Shown here: in pieces, positions 49,485-61,435 of the stretch
Numbering within the stretch: position 1 is the first letter of the stretch
Layout: every line of letters begins with the position of its first letter
Assembly (NCBI GenBank): GCA_003254885.1
Contig: QANT01004553.1
Coordinates: 35,406 to 99,405 of the forward strand
Length of the DNA stretch: 64,000 nt
Direction of reading: 5' to 3'
Origin: Purshia tridentata
Lineage: Eukaryota; Streptophyta; Magnoliopsida; Rosales; Rosaceae
Notes under the pieces: model-generated
Seen by the model: only the letters and a program-made list of their open reading frames with translations
Databases searched by the model: none
What the model was told of the DNA's origin: nothing
Program-made: the position numbers and the translations under genes

Positions 49485-50591
49485 TGGCCTCGACTGTTGG
49501 GTTTTTGGCCTTTTTTTTGCTCTTCTATTTTTTTCTTATTAATTTCAGTTTTGTGTCGTTTATTGTTGGTTCAGGCGGTTTCGATTAGAATTTAGAAACC
49601 AGGGTTAATTGCAGTGGAGAAGTAGGACAAGCGACCTTAGGAGGCCCGGCTGTAACATAACTTGGGCCTTTTTTAGGCTGTTTCAAAGTCCATAGTATTG
49701 CCAATGAGCCCATAGCCATCAAATCAGATTGCAAATTATTCCAACGAGAACAATACTTGAGTCCACCCTAGGGTGCACTTTCAGTTTCATGTTCACCCCA
49801 GTTCACATGGGTCAACAAGATACTTACAACTGTCGTTTAGGAATATTAATTTCTTATGTTTAAAAAGGTTTACTCAAGTTGCCAAAATATATATTAAAAT
49901 ATTACTTATGTATATACTTTGGTAACTAAAGATGATACAACTAACAACCACTGAGGCAGCTTAAAAATTCCTTAGAAAACCACGATGCTTGAACTTCCAA
50001 GCTAAAGACTTGACTTGCAACATAGAATTACAACAGATAATATAAAGGAATTCAACCATGAGCCAAGAAAGCTGGTATAATCAGTCAATCAGTCAATTTT
50101 TTGCTGTAGCTGTGTATATCTTTAATTTTTACTCGATTCTGAGGTTCGGCAGTCACATACACAAATTCTATAAGAACATTGTTGTACAAGTATGTTTACT
50201 GAGAAAAAAGAAAATGGCAATAGGGCCGTTGAAAGCTAGAAATGTAGATTACATTATTCGCGACTTTTGTTCCATCAATCCGTAATCCTATGCATGCATC
50301 TGTGCATTTTCAAATTAAACTCCCGCGGTCCCAAAAAGGGGAGTATGATGCCACAGGTTCTGTTTGAAGCAGCCTTGCATACCATACGGATGGAGATGGT
50401 ATCACTACAACAGCTTCAGTGCTACATACATCTAAACATTCCTCTACGACCCACGAGGAGCTTTTTTAATCAAATATTGTATGGGGTCAGACGTAAGAAA
50501 GTTAATTGGACCTCCATACGCCATACTGCATTTCATCAAAAATTAATCAAACAAACACGAGTTAAACTCGAAGTGTCACGATACTCCAAGA
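49485..50591. other. PNISR-like promoter and ABCB26 3' flank
   Basis: No gene seen. On the minus strand AAGGCCCAAGTTATG near 49655-49672 supplies a site II-type GGCCCA element upstream of the PNISR-like ATG. The right end is the ABCB26 3' UTR. Confidence 0.4.
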
Positions 50592-53500
50592 TCATGCCAC
50601 AGCATCAGCTTGTCTTCTATTCAGTCGTGCATAGAGGCCATCCTTAGCAAGAAGCTCCCTGTGACTGCCAGTCTGTGTGTAATAGAAAATTTATATTCAT
50701 AGCTTGCATAACAAAATAACACGTGCAAAAGATACTAGGCCTCCTGGTCAAGTGGTGTTTGCATCAAGCTCTCTCCCAAAAGAAAAAAGTCTGAATATGG
50801 TCTGGTAAGAGAGATCATGGAATAGTATCCCATGAGGCTTCTTTGTTGAAGTGGACAGCAGTCACATTCTCTAAGCAGAGTATTAAAGTCCAAGATTTTC
50901 TACTTAACAAAGGAAAAGTAGTATACTGGCAGAACAGAAAAAATTCAAAAAATATATGATGGGCAAGTACTAACCTCGACAATTCTCCCACCATCCATTA
51001 CCACAATCTTGTCAGCAGCTTGTATGGTAGAAAGCCTGTATAAAGTGAGGAAGTGAAATTTTAGAATTGCCATTAAGATGACCAAAAGAGAGGATGTTAG
51101 CGAATCTACCTGTGTGCAATAATTATGACAGTTCTCCTTGTTGTCATGTCACTTCTGACAGCTCGGAGAACACCCTGGAAATGATGAATGCTACATCAAA
51201 TAACTCATCCTTTTTTTTTTTTTGACAGAAAATAACTCATCCTTTTAAAACTACTGGGTTTAGGGGTGTGGAGAGCTAAATGGCGAAAAGTACTTTAAGT
51301 ATTTACCTTGACATTGTGTTCACTCTCTGCATCCAATGCGCTAGTGGCTTCATCAAGGATCAATATGGTTGGGTCCCTAAGAATGGCCCTAGCAATGGCA
51401 ATTCTCTGCTTTTGTCCCCCACTGAGTAAATCATCATCAACAAGTGTATGATAACCATTGGGCAGGGATGAAATGAAATCATGTGCATATGCCTGCTTGG
51501 CAGCCCATTCAACATCCTCTGGCCTTACATCTCTGGTACATCCATATCTAATGTTTGAGCTAATGTCCATACGAAAAAGTCTGGGTTCCTGTTTAGATTC
51601 TAATTGTAATGAGAAAAGGTCTCCTTAATCTGAAAATTTTCATACTGGAAACAAAATAAGAACCTGTCCCACAAATCCGATTTTTTCTCTCAACCACATG
51701 ACATCTAACTCTTGTAACGGAAATCCATCAATCAAAATCTGCAGTTAAAGAAAAGTACATTAATGGGAAATTGCACTAAACAAATTAGCATTACAACACA
51801 TTGATGGAAGGCTAAAAACGTTTTACCTGACCATTTGTTGGCTCATATAGACGAAGCAAAATATTCACCAGTGTGCTTTTTCCACTACCACTAAGACCAA
51901 CCTAAGAAAATTGGAAAGGAGAGGAATTAACTGCTTACCATTACTAGGGAAATCAAGAACAAGAATCAGCAACACTTACAATAGCAACCACTTCATTAGG
52001 ATTCACCGATAAGCTGATGTTTTGCAGTACAGGTACCTATTCAAATGTTCTAATTATTTTCTTTTTACATTTGCAACATAAATAATTCCAAGAAAACAAA
52101 AAAAAACATAAAATCAACTCCTAATCAGCTAGCTTAGTCAAATGAAGTGACGTATAAAATTGTATACCACAGAAATTAAGTGGTTTAAATTTTAAATACC
52201 ATATACAGTTTATATAATGTTAATTGTAGATAAACTATGTATATTTTCCACTAAAGGCATAGAAAATGAACAAATGAAGAAAAAAAATTGCAGTAGAATG
52301 GGAGATACTCTAGTGGAGAAGACAAATAAACAAAAGTATGCAGCTTCTAGTTAACGAAACGCTCTTTATACGTGCTCTTGATACCACCAATAAAGAGACT
52401 ACAACACTTTTAGGGCAGTGTACGGTGGGCTGGAGACATGGATAGACCACTTTTATGGATATGTATTTCTATTTTAGCACCATTCATACTGCACTCAAGT
52501 GGGGGAGCATGGAAAGGGATACCAGAACAGGGGCTGACAAAAACATAACTCAGATGGAGTATTTGATATATGATGAATAGGAAAGGAACATACCATTGGC
52601 CTTGAAGGATAATGAAAAGAAACATTTACAAAATCAATATGTCCAGCCAGCTTTGGCAACTTTGATCCTATTACACAACATTGAAAATCAAATAAATTAA
52701 ACAATACAAATATAAGTTAATACACAAATTTTATAAACAAGTATTCAGAATAGCATCATTCCTGACAACAGAAACAACAACAAAAAAAGAATCTTCCATG
52801 GAAAAATAAACAGTCTCATAATCATCATTATACAAATTCCAGGCACACCAATTCTGCAACATGGAACGCATTGAAAATAAACCTAAACCTAACATGAAAC
52901 AACATATTGATGTAAAAAATTCCATAAATGTTCATAAATTAATTACCTTTTGATGTAAATTGTTCACTAGGTAGGAGATCCATTAATTGGAAGACTTTTT
53001 CACTTGCCCCAACAGATTGCATCAGAGAGGACAAATTGTCCCCCACAAACCATATTGAATAAATTAGCCACTCGCTGTACAATATAAACTTTGTAAGTTT
53101 CTCTGCCGTAATATGACCAGCTAGAATAGACATTCCTCCTATCAGCACAGCAATGACCTAGAAAATTGTATGTGCCAACAATAGCAGAAGTCAACTGCAA
53201 GAACTAGAGGGTTCAAGAAACTAAAAATGAAACAATCAAGTTTAACTTAAATTGTCACTTATGTGTTGATTAGAACATAGAAAGTGGCTATTTTAAATTC
53301 TTAAATCATATCATTTTGAAAATTACTGAGTAAGCTAGACCTGTGTTGAGTGATAAAGAGTATTGAAGCTCAAGTTCCAAAAACCATATGCAGCACTTTG
53401 TCGCATGTTTATATCAGCTAATTTCCCCAGCCACAGCTTGTACCTATACACCATATATAGATAAAATATCTCTATCAACCACTAAAAAAGGAAGTGTACA

Positions 53501-55743
53501 GTCTTCCTGCTTGCCTATGCCTACATTTATTCTAAATGACTGATAAAAGATGCAAATCTGTAGCATCTACACCTTCCAAGTTCTTGTTTTTCTGTTCCAT
53601 AAACACGAACAGTTCTCAGCAAAGAGAATGTCTCTTGTGCAACCTACATTACAAAACGACAACTTGGGCATCATGTACATCATGTAGGAACCAATATCTT
53701 CAACAAAAAATTATAGCTAATATTTCTAATTCTACCTCATTGGCAGAGGCAGTGAACTCTTGAGTTAGCTTTCCTGCCTTTTTCTGGTACCTATAAGAAC
53801 AGAAAAAAGTTTAAGCCTCAACATTCTTACAGCAACAATGTATGGGTCAAAAGAACGGGCTCAAGAACAACAAGCATTTGATACAACAATGTCTGTTCAT
53901 TTATCCGCATTTAAAGATCAAGATCTTCTCTGAAGTCATAGAAGATCTAGCTCTTCTGAAACCAAAACACTATTTCTTTCGGATACTACTCTTGTGCTTA
54001 TCTTTTCCTGTCACCCATCCACTTTATAGTCTTATATAACCAATTAATTGATTACTAATATAAATTTGGGAAGGCACTTTAACATATAGGGGAAGAATAT
54101 CTGAAGAAACTGTGAAAAATTTTTACCGGCCATAAAGCAGCATAATTGCTGCTAAAGTAAAGCATATTGTCAATACACATAAACCAAGCGGCCATGACAA
54201 AATTACCAAGTAGATGAGCGCACCTGTCCCCTGAAAAAGAACAATGTAAAGGCAAATTAATTCTCAAAGTTAAGGGAAACTCCGAATAGATTGAAATTTA
54301 AGTAGTGAGTAAACCTGAAGACCATTGCGTAATATCAAATTGAGATCATTTCCAATAACCCGTGATACTTGCAGACAATCTGCCCCAAGCCTACTTGTCA
54401 AATCACCAACTGTTTCAGTGTCAAAAAAGAATATATCCTACAATGCAGATACTCCAGAATAAGTGAAAAAACGCAACAACATATCTAGAAAGTTACAGCT
54501 TGCTTGGTAGAAGCAAATAATAGAAATTGAAATATAAGAAGAAACAATCTAACAGTCTCGGAACCTGAAGAAGAAGTGAAGAGTATAGTGTTTCCCTCAT
54601 TCGCTTGACCTGAAAATTGAAATTAAAGGATCAAATAAGCAAAGGGAAAAAAGAAAGGACTAAGTAAGAAGCTTATATTCCCTTCACATTGTCATCATCA
54701 CACACATGGTAGGAGACGCAGTAGCTCGTAAATCATAGAGATCTGACAAGAAGGGCAAAATCAAGAGAGAGTAACTCACGAGAAGCATATTTGCAATGCC
54801 AAAACAGCATCCACGGATACCACTGAAGTCCAGAAACAGAGTAGGGGGGTCAGCAGCAGTGCACATCACTCACTGATCACTCATGGAGATGGTTCAAAGT
54901 CCAAATATCAAATATGGAGTGTGAAAAGTTTCGTGATTATTTACACAAAAACAATTATTCAAGTTTGACATTTTACAAAAAAAAGATGCAATGCAACTCA
55001 TGACGAAGAAGGGAACTTTGTCCATACAAGATTTTGACCTGCATATTCCCGAAATAACACAAATAGTCACCAAGAGCCGCACATTCTGACGGAACACAGC
55101 GACTTGGCCGCTCTGTGCCGAGAAGATTGACGCCGTCAAGTAATGGGGTATGGTTATCTCCGAAAGCTGAAGCAGCAAATACCAAACAACTTAATTCAGT
55201 AAAAACAAAATCTAGAAAACTAATTATATAGCAAAATAATAAAAAATGAAAAACACGAACCGAAGCGATAATTAGGGAAGAGAAAGCGGCAAAGATAACC
55301 CAACGGTCTCGAGCAACCAAGCCCCACATCCGAGTCAGAGCGCGAGTCACAGTCACCGGTTCGGCGAAGATTTTAAAGTCTGCGTCGTCAGAGAAGCTCC
55401 ACCAATTGCCACCTGGCAAGATCGAGCGGAGAAAAGCGAACAATCTTCGGAGCCTTTTGAAGAGCTCGACATCGGTTTCCTGGGGATCGTTTTTGAACTC
55501 TTCCGGTGCATAGCCGTTAATGGAGGCTGATTTTGGAGGAGAAAAGTGAAATCGTCTGAGATTAGAAGAAGAAGAAGAAGAAAGGGAGAGAGAAAGGCGA
55601 GACTTTGTTCCTCTTCTGGAAGTAAAATGAAGGACTTTTTGCGAAGTTACTATGAAAAGAGGTTGTTTGTGGTGAACGGAAGAGAGAAGCGGAGGCTGTA
55701 TGTTGCAGAGTGGCAGAGACATAGTTGCAAGAGAGAGAGGCAT
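50592..55743 (-). CDS. ABCB26: ABC transporter B family member 26, chloroplastic (half-size TAP-like)
   Basis: Eighteen exons, all with GT-AG introns and consistent phases, give 2136 nt and 711 residues: 55261-55743, 55039-55166, 54780-54822, 54565-54609, 54315-54437, 54127-54230, 53736-53790, 53573-53643, 53341-53443, 52947-53157, 52594-52667, 51980-52036, 51827-51901, 51664-51738, 51307-51588, 51110-51174, 50975-51035, 50592-50672. The N-terminus is Ser-rich and basic, a likely plastid transit peptide. One ABC transmembrane domain follows, then one nucleotide-binding domain with Walker [10 protein letters not shown] (about 501-509), the signature LSGGQ (about 604-608), Walker B ILILDE with Glu629, and the H-loop His near 664. 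As a half transporter it must dimerise. The start is the ATG at 55743 (MPLSLATMS), since the frame above it has only a GTG. The substrate is unknown. Confidence 0.95.
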
Positions 55744-56276
55744 TGATTGGATAAAGCTATATGAGCATATGAGCTTCAATTTCAAATCGTTATATCCTCT
55801 TCTCGGCTCCACTCTCTGCGTCGTCGTGGAAACGAAGATGTGGAACACGAGAGGGCACACATCGGGGGTGGCCCTCGCGGGAGTACTGATGAGAGGGATT
55901 GGGTCCCACCTGAACGGCTCACCAATTGGCGTGTGGGACGGCCTCGTCGCAACACGACGACGACCTCTACGCCGTCGTTTTTTTACTCCAGTGACGTGTT
56001 CCGTTACGCTTGAGACTAATCAAGCTCGAGGCTTTCTTTGCCACACGGCTCTCGCCTGTGACACGCCACGTTCACATCCTTCCCAACAACATTGCCCTCG
56101 CCAAGTCCAGAATCTATGTTCTTAATTCATGATTTTAAAGGTAGTTACCATACAACTGTATGGGTATTTTAGTCAGAATAAATTAACGACGTAAATATCT
56201 CTCTCACAGTCTTTTCAGCGGGAACACCCATATCTTTACTCTTCTCTCTCTCCTCCCCTTCTCTCTCTACGTCACC
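55744..56276. promoter_or_regulatory. Shared divergent promoter of ABCB26 and the TPR-like gene
   Basis: The two start codons face away from each other with 533 bp between them. Both flanks are CT-rich on the respective coding strand, as for plant 5' leaders. No convincing TATA box was found on either side. Confidence 0.55.
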
Positions 56277-58094
56277 ATGGCCGTGGTTCTCGGAAACCTA
56301 GCTCTGTTACTAGACGTGACCTCGACTAGGACCATAATACCGGACCGGAAGATTTCTCGTCCGGTGGCCCTCGACGCCCTAATGAACTTGAACCTGAACC
56401 TGAACCTGAACCTGCCGAAGAGGGACCACCCTCCTCATAGTCACGCGCACAGCGGTTTTGGCGTCGCCAAGGGGTTCGACTCGGACGGGGAGGCTCGGAG
56501 CCAACGAGTCGTGGCGCGAGGGAAGGCGAATTCTAAGGTGAACGGCGTGGACTTCGATAGGGACGAGGAGGAGGGGAACGGCAACGGGAATGGGTTTGGG
56601 GAAGGGGAAGAGGAGCAGCAGTTCGATTGGGAGAAGGAAATGCGGAGGAGAGTGAAGGAGATCGAGGAGAGGAAAGAGTTGGTCAAGAAAGCCGAGGAGA
56701 TACAGAACCAGATGGAGGATTATGAAGGCGATGGTGGAGAAGAGACGGAGCAAGAGAAGCGGATGAGAGTCAGGAAAGAGCTCGAAAAGGTCAGTTTTTT
56801 GCTCCATTTAGTATTGTTTGGTTTCTCGGAAAATTAAGGAAAAGGAATCGTTTTTATGTTATTCGATACAAGCAAGTTACCTTAATTAATTCATATACCA
56901 AACAAGATTGAGATATACGTATATTCTTTGAAAGTGAAGATGAATGCATTGCTAGTTCGAAGTTGGAATCTTGGTGGCTGAACTATGAACAATAAATATT
57001 GTTGAGAAGTTGATTGCTTTAGTTCTTAATTTTGTTGTTGGCGGTTTTGTTGTTATGGTGTATGAGAGCAGGTGGCTAAGGAGCAGGCAGAGAGAAGAGC
57101 CACCGCACAGTTGATGTTCGATTTGGGCCAGAAAGCTTATGGGAGGGGTATGTACGGTCGTGCCATTGAGTTTCTAGAAGGCGCCCTCACAATCATTCCT
57201 AGGCCCACCTTATTTGGTGGTGAGGTTGGTTAGCTAGCTCCCCATGACTATGAGAATCTCTCCTTTTCGCGATTGTGTTAATGCTACATGCTTGATCAGT
57301 GTACTAATGGAAATTAGTGTTATTGTTTCCAGATACAAATTTGGCTTGCAATGGCCTATGAGGCTAATAACCGCCATGCTGATTGCATTGATCTGTACCT
57401 GCAATTGGAGAAGAAGCACCCCAGTGTCAGCATACGGCGCCAAGCAGCAGAGCTTCGCTACATTTTGCAAGCGCCAAAGCTCAAGATAACCCAAGAAGAG
57501 ATGGTAACCATACCACTCATTGGTTCTAGTTATGACAGGTATTGGCCCCTTTCATCTCAACCTTATCATGCTAATTGTTGCTTGGGCCTCTGGTTAGTGT
57601 ACTAGTATGTGCACTGTTTATGTGTTTCCTCTGGTCTGCATAGAGCTATCCCTCTCTGACCTGAAATGTCCCAATTCAATAAAGTTGCTTTATCCTTCTC
57701 TAAGTTTTCTAGTAAAGCAGGGTTGTAAAATAAACATACTGGAAATGAAACTGTAAAGATGTATTCTTGTTCCCAGTTGAGTAGCTTGGTTTTAAATAAA
57801 CTCTTCATGGCTCAAGTTTGGTCACTTTCAGCAACTCTTCAATGGTTTCCATGACTAACGAGGTTTTTGGTGTGTGTCTAATACAGCTATGCAGCATCGT
57901 GGAGTGATAAATACAAGGACAAGGATCAGAGGAGCAGTGGGACAATAACCAATCAGCTTCCATCGTCGAAAGACTACTTAGGGGACTTTATGGTATGGCG
58001 ACCTCCAGTTGAATTGGAGAATAACCAAGCTTTTTGGATAGCTCTGACAGTATGGTTGGGTTTAGTTGGAGCTGCCGTCTTTCTTCAAAGATGA
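56277..58094 (+). CDS. TPR-like protein with C-terminal membrane anchor, probably plastid
   Basis: Four exons (56277-56789, 57072-57224, 57333-57538, 57887-58094) give 359 residues. The first 50 residues or so have few acids and include an (Asn-Leu)5 repeat; a plastid transit peptide is likely but not typical. A charged coiled coil follows (WEKEMRRRVKEIEERKEL, then EEIQNQMEDYEG). A TPR-like helical repeat region runs through LMFDLGQKAYGRGMYGRAIE and WLAMAYEANNRHADCIDLY to RRQAAELRYILQAPKL. The phrase EEMVTIPLIGSSYDS comes next. The C-terminus, AFWIALTVWLGLVGAAVFLQ, is a single membrane span, so the protein is probably tail-anchored to a thylakoid or envelope membrane. I do not know its function. 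It shares a divergent promoter with ABCB26, and a copy of the palindromic repeat begins about 215 bp after its stop codon. Confidence 0.88.
56385..56414 (+). repeat. Coding hexanucleotide repeat encoding (Asn-Leu)5
   Basis: Five units of AACYTG lie in frame near the N-terminus of the TPR-like protein. Because the unit is six bases, length changes keep the reading frame. Confidence 0.9.
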
Positions 58095-58309
58095 ATTGTA
58101 CAAGGACCATAATTGTATTTGTGATTTATTGAGGTGTTTATAATGTTATTCATGTAATTATAAGTTGTTCATGTACTCTGGTCAAAAAAAAAAAAGTTGT
58201 TCATGTAACATTATGTAAATTTCAAGGGGTTCTTTTTATAAGTCAATTTGGACTAAAACAGTGTTTAAAAAGTCCACATGAGGAAGGGAAATTTCTTGCT
58301 GGCCCACTT

Positions 58310-58870
58310 TTTAATGATATTACTGTAGCATCGTTACTGTAGTGCTATAGTATTTTTTATTTTTTTTTAACTGCAGTTTCTATTCTCTATATTTAAAAAA
58401 TTATTACCGTTGAATAGTAACTATTCTAACTTTGTTTAAAAAAAAAAGACAACTATACAAATTTTACTTTTTTTTTTNTTTGATATAAACATCTCAAAAA
58501 TAGCATAAAACAAAAAAATGAAACACATTAATATTTTTTTTCATATCTGAAAAATTATTACTGTCGAATAGTAATAACTAAATTCTAAACCAAATTAAAA
58601 AAATTTTACTGTTCATTTGAAAAAAATTAGGTATTGTTATTGTTACTATTTGACAGTAACAATCATCTTATTGTTACTGTCTGACAGTAACAATTACCTT
58701 ATTATTACTGTCTGACAGTAGCAATCACCTGATTATTACTATTTGACAGAAACAATCACCTGATTATTACTATCTGACAATAGCAATTATCTTATTATTA
58801 TTATATAACAGTAGTAATCATCTTATTGTTACTTGAACAGTAACAATCAGATATTGTTACTTGAATTTAA
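58310..58870. repeat. Palindrome-rich dispersed repeat, copy 2, with an exact 31-bp array
   Basis: It shares landmarks in order with 14480-15215: TTACTGTAG words, GACAACTATACAAATTTTA, a poly-T tract with an N (58478), GATATAAACATC, then the array. Seven units start at 58640, 58671, 58702, 58733, 58764, 58795 and 58826, each exactly 31 bp after the last. Each is a 23-bp near-palindrome TTGTTACTGTCTGACAGTAACAA (with substitutions) plus an 8-bp spacer like TCATCTTA. An incomplete unit follows. Confidence 0.85.
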
Positions 58871-59106
58871 TATTTACAGAATATGCACATACACACAATA
58901 CTAATCCTAATAAGAAATTGTTATATATAAGCATAAAAATTAGAGTACAATCAGTTCTACTAGTTAGCTTGGGCTGCTGGGTGGTAAAACACTCTCTTAT
59001 AGTTCAGCCAGTTGCTTATGCCATCCTTTCAGTATCGTTTGCAATTCTATATTGTGGTTACCTTTCTTCTTCCTTAGCTCTGTTTTGTCCTTTTCAAACA
59101 TTGCAG
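58871..59106. other. Spacer left of the exon-like island
   Basis: No supported gene. The plus-strand frame here is hydrophobic and ends in the acceptor-like TTTCAAACATTGCAG used by the exon candidate at 59107. Confidence 0.35.
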
Positions 59107-59960
59107 GTCTTGATTCTTCATTGGTTGAGTTGACTGACTTTATATCTGCTGCTCAATTGGCAAAGGCAGCAGATGCCCATCTTCCTCTCAAAGAGAAGGT
59201 ATTCTCTTGTCTTTTTTGTGGTACTACATTTAGCCACTGAGCAACGGACTGCATTCTTCCTGATAAGGGAAAAAAAACAATTAACCGATCATGTCCATTC
59301 CTATCACAGAAAACCACTTTCCTTGCCTTGGCTACAGATATACCTGCCTGCTTCATGAGTACAATTTTGCCTCCATTTGCCTATGACGCTTCAATCATGG
59401 TAGCATATACCGGGCAAATCTACAAATATACATTGTGAATTAATATCTTCCTCCATATACCAGAATTCTAATATATAAAATGGTAGCAGAAAGGCAGCTG
59501 CCTATACATATATGAATTAAAGATTGAAAGCATTCTTGTACAATTCAACTCTTAAATATAAATTTAGACGAAGCTCGTATGTACATGAAAACACACTTGT
59601 ATTGAGTCAATTCCCTGAAGATGTAAACATCCAAACTCACATGCACGTATTTTTAAAACATCAACCAAGTTAATTTTAATTCCAAAAATTAAACCACCTA
59701 GGCAGCACGATAAACAAACCCCATACCTTTCAAATCTAATTCTACTAGCCATACAGCCTCTTTCCTCTTTGATCTCTCTGATATAGAAATTCAAAATTCA
59801 GATCCAATTTCAAACAAAAAAGACCCATCAAAATCCATACATACACAAACATTTTCTCATATGGCAAGATCAATTTTGAAGACAGATCACACTTACCTAA
59901 GGGTGAACATATCGAGAAGTAGAGAATGTGATTCAATACCTCGTCATCATCAGAGGCCAT
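59107..59960. other. Exon-like islands on both strands, gene unknown
   Basis: Plus strand: 59107-59198 is flanked by a CATTGCAG acceptor and a GAGAAG/GTATTC donor. Its open frame reads LDSSLVELTDFISAAQLAKA and on to LPLKEK, which looks like real protein. A possible last exon at 59333 would add IYLPAS and a stop. Minus strand: an ATG at 59960 (MASDDDE) lies below a CT-rich leader at about 60.0-60.2 kb. It is followed by donors GAG/GTATTG and TTAG/GTAAGTG, a 37-nt exon candidate (59344-59380) and an acceptor near 59262. Joined through the GTAAGTG donor, these pieces stay open for about 80 codons. The strands overlap, so at most one reading is likely to be right. This may be a small gene, a pseudogene or fragments captured by a transposon. 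Confidence 0.3.
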
Positions 59961-60709
59961 GAGAAGGAAGAGGAGAGAGAGGCGAGCACGGGGAGGTGGG
60001 TCTCGCCGCCATCCATGGCCGGACAGTTATGCATCGAGGAGAGAGCAATAGTGAAGAGAGAAGAGAGAGAACAGAGAAAATATGTGCTAGATGTGTGTGT
60101 GAGTGAAATGAGAGAGGGAGTGAGAAAGAGACGGAGAGATAACTGATAAGGGAAATAAAATTAAAAGGTGGACGGGTGAAATAAAAACTGAGCAGAAAAT
60201 ACAACAACTGGACCAGTTAGAAAGTCTAATAAAAATGTGATCTTGAGAGGAAAAAGGAAGCCCAAAATGAGGGTATTGGTAATTATCTCAAATTTCAAAG
60301 CTTCTTGTGTTTTCATGCAATTTTATTTTTACTCAAGTGATTTGCAATATAAATTGGAGTATGCTTCTAAGTTTTAAGAAACTCCTGGACATCTGTATTA
60401 CAAGTTTTCACATATAAAACGTATTATTATTATCATCGAGATTCGTATGTTTAATGAAACAATAGTAAGAAAACAATAGTAAATCATCAATTTTCCACTC
60501 TTCATCGCTGTTTTGACCGAGAACGTTTAAGAGAAGCATTTGATAAGTACTTCAGGAAATCCTTATAAGGTCACGCATGAAGTACTTTTTTATGTGTTTC
60601 TAATAAAAATATACCGATAAAAACGTTAATAAGCTAAACACTTGGAAATTACTGTTATGAGAGGCAGTAATCAATGAATCATAAGCCTATTGAATTTGGA
60701 TGATAAATA
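59961..60709. other. Spacer left of the RPL27a promoter
   Basis: The left part is the purine-rich plus strand (a CT-rich leader if read on minus) of the exon-like island. The rest is AT-rich with nothing recognised. Confidence 0.35.
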
Positions 60710-60994
60710 AGCCCAGTGACATTTGGATGATTGGGCTAGAGAAAGAGTATAGATAACTTGGGCTGAAAAATAATCAAAACTCTTCTACCCAACTCACTCC
60801 ACAAGCCCAGAGCATCATGCGTACCCTAAATAACACCTTTACCCCTATTTCAAACACCGAATCCCCAAACCCTAAGGGCAAAAGCGTAAATTCCTATCCA
60901 TCGTCACCACATAAATACCCCAAATCCCAGCCTCCTGCAAACCTTCTCTCAGCGGCCGAAACCGTAGAGGGGAAAGAGAGAGAGAGACGCTGAG
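60710..60994 (+). promoter_or_regulatory. Ribosomal-protein-type promoter of RPL27a
   Basis: Several site II elements (TGGGCT or its complement AGCCCA) lie at about 60711, 60731, 60758 and 60803. Telo-box words follow: ACCCTAA at 60823-60829 and AAACCCTAA at 60867-60875. An ACATAAATA TATA-like element sits at about 60910-60918 and the ATG is at 60995. Site II plus telo-box is the known signature of plant ribosomal protein gene promoters, bound by TCP factors and Pur-alpha. Confidence 0.75.
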
Positions 60995-61186
60995 ATGACG
61001 ACCCGCTTCAAGAAGAACCGCAAGAAGAGAGGCCACGTGAGCGCCGGGCACGGCCGAATCGGCAAGCACCGAAAGCATCCCGGAGGTCGCGGAAACGCCG
61101 GAGGCTTGCACCACCATCGCATCCTCTTCGACAAGTACCATCCGGGGTATTTTGGTAAAGTGGGTATGCGCTACTTCCACAAGCTT

Positions 61187-61218
<32 letters not shown>

Positions 61219-61435
61219 TGACAAGCTCTGGTCCCTCCTCCCCCAGGAGGCCAAGGACAAGGCCACCAAGGACAACGTGCCGTTGATTGATGTCTCGCAG
61301 TATGGCTACTTCAAGGTCCTGGGCAAGGGTGCTTTGCCTCAGAACCAGCCTGTTGTGGTGAAGGCCAAGCTCATTTCCAAGACCGCGGAGAAGAAGATTA
61401 AGGAAGCTGGTGGTGCTGTTGTTCTCACCGCTTAG
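60995..61435 (+). CDS. RPL27A: 60S ribosomal protein L27a (uL15)
   Basis: An intronless gene for a full-length 146-residue uL15 protein of the large cytosolic ribosomal subunit. The basic N-terminus [20 protein letters not shown] leads into [18 protein letters not shown] and [20 protein letters not shown], all universal in eukaryotic L27a. The C-terminal domain has NVDKLWSL and [15 protein letters not shown], ending in [16 protein letters not shown]. Codon use is more GC-rich than in the neighbours, with many C-ending codons, as expected for a highly expressed gene. The promoter carries site II and telo-box motifs. It is convergent with the MATE gene to the right. In Arabidopsis RPL27a dosage affects leaf polarity and ovule development. 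Confidence 0.98.

Noticed and set aside
49101-49595. Plus-strand Arg/Trp-rich frames over PNISR-like exon 1
   Set aside because: They are antisense readings of a Pro/Gln-rich exon whose sense frame is supported by downstream splicing.
55744-55860. N-terminal extension of ABCB26 to 55860
   Set aside because: The frame opens only at a GTG. The ATG at 55743 gives a proper transit-peptide start.
58640-58860. CRISPR-like regular repeat spacing
   Set aside because: Period is regular, but spacers are 8 bp and nearly identical, the repeat is itself palindromic, and the host is clearly a plant. It is a tandem satellite.
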